Shown here piece by piece: positions 62,071 to 64,000 of a stretch of DNA of 64,000 nt. The stretch's first letter is position 1. Every line of letters starts with the position of its first letter. The stretch is from Perilla frutescens (Eukaryota > Streptophyta > Magnoliopsida > Lamiales > Lamiaceae): NCBI GenBank assembly GCA_026008535.1, contig BRKX01000014.1:22590694-22654693 (forward strand), written 5' to 3'. The notes beneath the pieces are model-generated. The model saw only the letters and a program-made list of their open reading frames with translations, was not told where the DNA came from and did not search any database. A program made the translations under genes and the position numbers.

Positions 62071-63071
62071 AGATAGATCTCGACGTGTTGTGCATGCATG
62101 GCCGAATTCACGTCGCATGGTCGATTAATTGAAGACCGATCCTTATGATATTTTAGGATCGAAATTTATCCATTAGTATTTTATTTAATTAGTTTTTTAT
62201 TCAGATTTTATTTTATTATTTTCAGATTTATTATAGATAGGTAATTAGAGTTTTATTTAAGGGAACTTTTTTCCTAAATAGAATTCTAATTAAGATAGGA
62301 ATCCTAGTATAGTTTTCGCCCCTTAGCATTATAAATAGGACCTATGTGTGACACTTTATTCTTTAAACTTTGTTGGATATTTGGATTAAATCACATTGTC
62401 TCCTAAACCTATTGTTTGTTCGAATTTTACATTCTTAAAGGTTAACAACTTTAAGTCTTATTCAAGATTATCATTCTAGTTCTTCAAGTGCTAGGGTGGT
62501 CTCGCTATCTCGAGAAGCTACTTCAAGACACGCGTTTTGTTGTATCATAAACAACGGAGTTCATGTCGGGTTGCAACTCAACACAAACATCATCATCGTT
62601 GCATCAACATCATCACCGAACATCCATCTTCACGTCATCCACAACAACATTAATTCCAGTTGTGTTCATCATCTATACAAGTTTACATTCACGAGTTCAT
62701 CAACAACAAGTTCTAATCGTTTGTTCTATCTCCACAAATCGTAAGTTCATTTCATCTCTATCATACTCTATCTACTCTAGCCATTCTTCACCGTACACAC
62801 CTTAACCAAACCATCCAAATACTATCCCTAAACCAATCATCCCTTCCAGCCCCTCAACGATTTGGTTTGTTTATTACTTGAGTTGATCATAGTCTAGATA
62901 GTCTAGTTATTCGTCTAGTTTAATCGAGTCATTTCTATCTCATATAATCGAGTCTTCCGTAATCTTTGTCAATTGAGTCTAGTTAGATTGGATTGAATCC
63001 TTACAAGCTGTCATCTATTCGATTTCTGAGATTCCGCATAGTCATCCGATGTTGATCATCTGTTGAGATCA
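62071..63071 (+). repeat. Probable LTR-derived sequence after the Gypsy tail
   Basis: A TATAAATAGG box at 62330-62339 sits where an LTR promoter would be expected downstream of the polyprotein end. I cannot fix either LTR border. From 62400 to 63071 I see no gene, only CATCATC-rich and CT-rich sequence. Confidence 0.4.
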
Positions 63072-63423
63072 CATCACTCTCTCTCTCCCTCGTGCAGCAC
63101 CGCTTCTCTTCTCTTTTTCTCCCCCTCTGTGCAGCGTCGCTTCTCTTTCTCTCTTTCTCTGTGCGGTCTTCTCGATCTCTCTACATCATACAATTTGGCA
63201 TCCCTCACAACGCAAGCCTCCACATTCGCCGATCGACTCAACGATAATTAGAAATTTATTTCTCTTTTCAGATCTGGATGGGGGATCACGAGCAATAAGG
63301 GTCGATGCTACGATTTCTGGGTCGATTTTAGTGAATTTATGTCTCGCTGCCATGAGCCCAAGGACTGCAGACTCCTCCGAGAAGATTATTTCGAGTGTCT
63401 CCACCACTCTAAAGAGATATGCA
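63072..63423 (+). repeat. Direct repeat, second copy
   Basis: Partner of 61375-61733, starting in the CT-rich leader and ending TATGCAC. Scattered differences show they have diverged. Confidence 0.9.
63272..63416 (+). pseudogene. Complex I 15-kDa subunit (NDUFS5-like) exon fragment, copy 2
   Basis: The same 145-base exon as copy 1, but open throughout: SGWGITSNKGRCYDFWVDF, SEFMSRCHEPKDC and RLLREDYFECLHHSKE. It keeps more of the family's cysteines than copy 1, although the first CHCH cysteine is again Phe. The splice donor reads ATATGC instead of GTATGC, so it could not be spliced normally. No later exon is seen in the remaining 580 bases. Confidence 0.85.
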
Positions 63424-64000
63424 CATTTTTAAATTTTCTATTTAAATTTTCCCGATGTCTCTTGATTTTCCAACACAAAAATTCCTCCAAGCACAGAGCA
63501 AAGTAGGCGTGCTTGCTTGGATCACGGGGCTTTGACTTGTTGCACAAATTATGTGGTGTTGGGTCTTTGTTGATGTGTTGGAGTGGGGAGCAGTGGGTGC
63601 AGCTGTGGCAGTTGATCTTACTAGTTGGACGACTGTGATGGCGCAGTTTGTTTATGTGGCTGGTTGGTGTAAGGACTTCTTATAATCTGCTCTTAGATCT
63701 ATTTTTGAATTTTGAGTTTGTAGCCGATCTGTTGTCACAGGTGCGTTGGGGGATGTCATTGTTGGTCTTGAAAGGTGGAAGATCAAGATCTTGTTGAAGA
63801 TTTTTAATGATACTTTATTTGTAATTAGTTTTACTTTCTTTTGTAATTAGTGTTACTTTATTTTGTAATTAATAATATTTTTCTCTATGATAATGAAATA
63901 ATTTTTTTACTAAAGAATGAGTTTTTATTGTATTCATAGACCCAATTCTCAATTTGAGATTATGTTTAAACTGACATTTTTCTTTCTAATTAGTGATACT
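63424..64000. other. Unassigned sequence at the window end
   Basis: No convincing gene. Three imperfect TTTTGTAATTAGT units lie at about 63817-63870, followed by AATGAAATAA, which could be the tail of a retroposon or a 3' untranslated region. Confidence 0.4.

Overview
The window looks like nuclear DNA of a flowering plant, most likely a eudicot. It is AT-rich and full of LTR retrotransposons and cut-and-paste DNA transposons. Its host-like genes carry plant GT-AG introns, and the recognisable proteins (MORC ATPase, VARICOSE, Der-type GTPase, complex I 15-kDa subunit) have plant relatives. I cannot name the species. No CRISPR array, rRNA or tRNA gene was seen.

Only two host genes look intact. 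One is an intronless CDK-like protein kinase on the minus strand (21702-22556). The other is a 20-exon MORC-family GHKL ATPase on the minus strand (39146-48716); its exons join in frame to 777 codons. Everything else is transposon, gene fragment or unassigned AT-rich DNA.

Layout. 1-1933 is an LTR of a Gypsy-type element cut by the window edge. 1934-4221 is the remnant of a gene-carrying DNA element that holds a broken VARICOSE (EDC4) fragment and ends inside an LTR. 4222-19632 is a decayed Ty3/Gypsy element. Its integrase is split by an Athila-type Gypsy element on the minus strand (8147-18231, target duplication GTGAC). 19633-23487 holds intergenic DNA and the kinase. 23488-38425 is a nest of transposons whose target duplications can nearly all be read: a 9-bp-duplication MITE contains an 8-bp-duplication hAT-like element. 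That contains a gene-capturing element with a Der-type GTPase fragment, which in turn contains a CACTA element (itself hit by a solo LTR) and a Copia element. The hAT-like element also contains a small hAT MITE. 39146-48716 is the MORC gene. 51423-58728 is a second Athila-type element that has lost its whole pol region. 61375-63423 holds two direct copies of a complex I subunit gene fragment with Gypsy debris between them.

The most unusual signal is a short inverted-repeat motif (core GTATG-CC-CATAC, or GTAAG-CC-CTTAC) scattered through the LTRs, noncoding regions and coding regions of both Athila-type elements. It appears in different reading frames, and in the two elements its arms differ by matched changes. 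A second theme is that two related inverted-repeat elements each carry a different host gene fragment, which suggests an active gene-capturing family in this genome. All gene models and junctions were worked out by eye from the sequence, and family names rest on remembered protein motifs rather than database searches.
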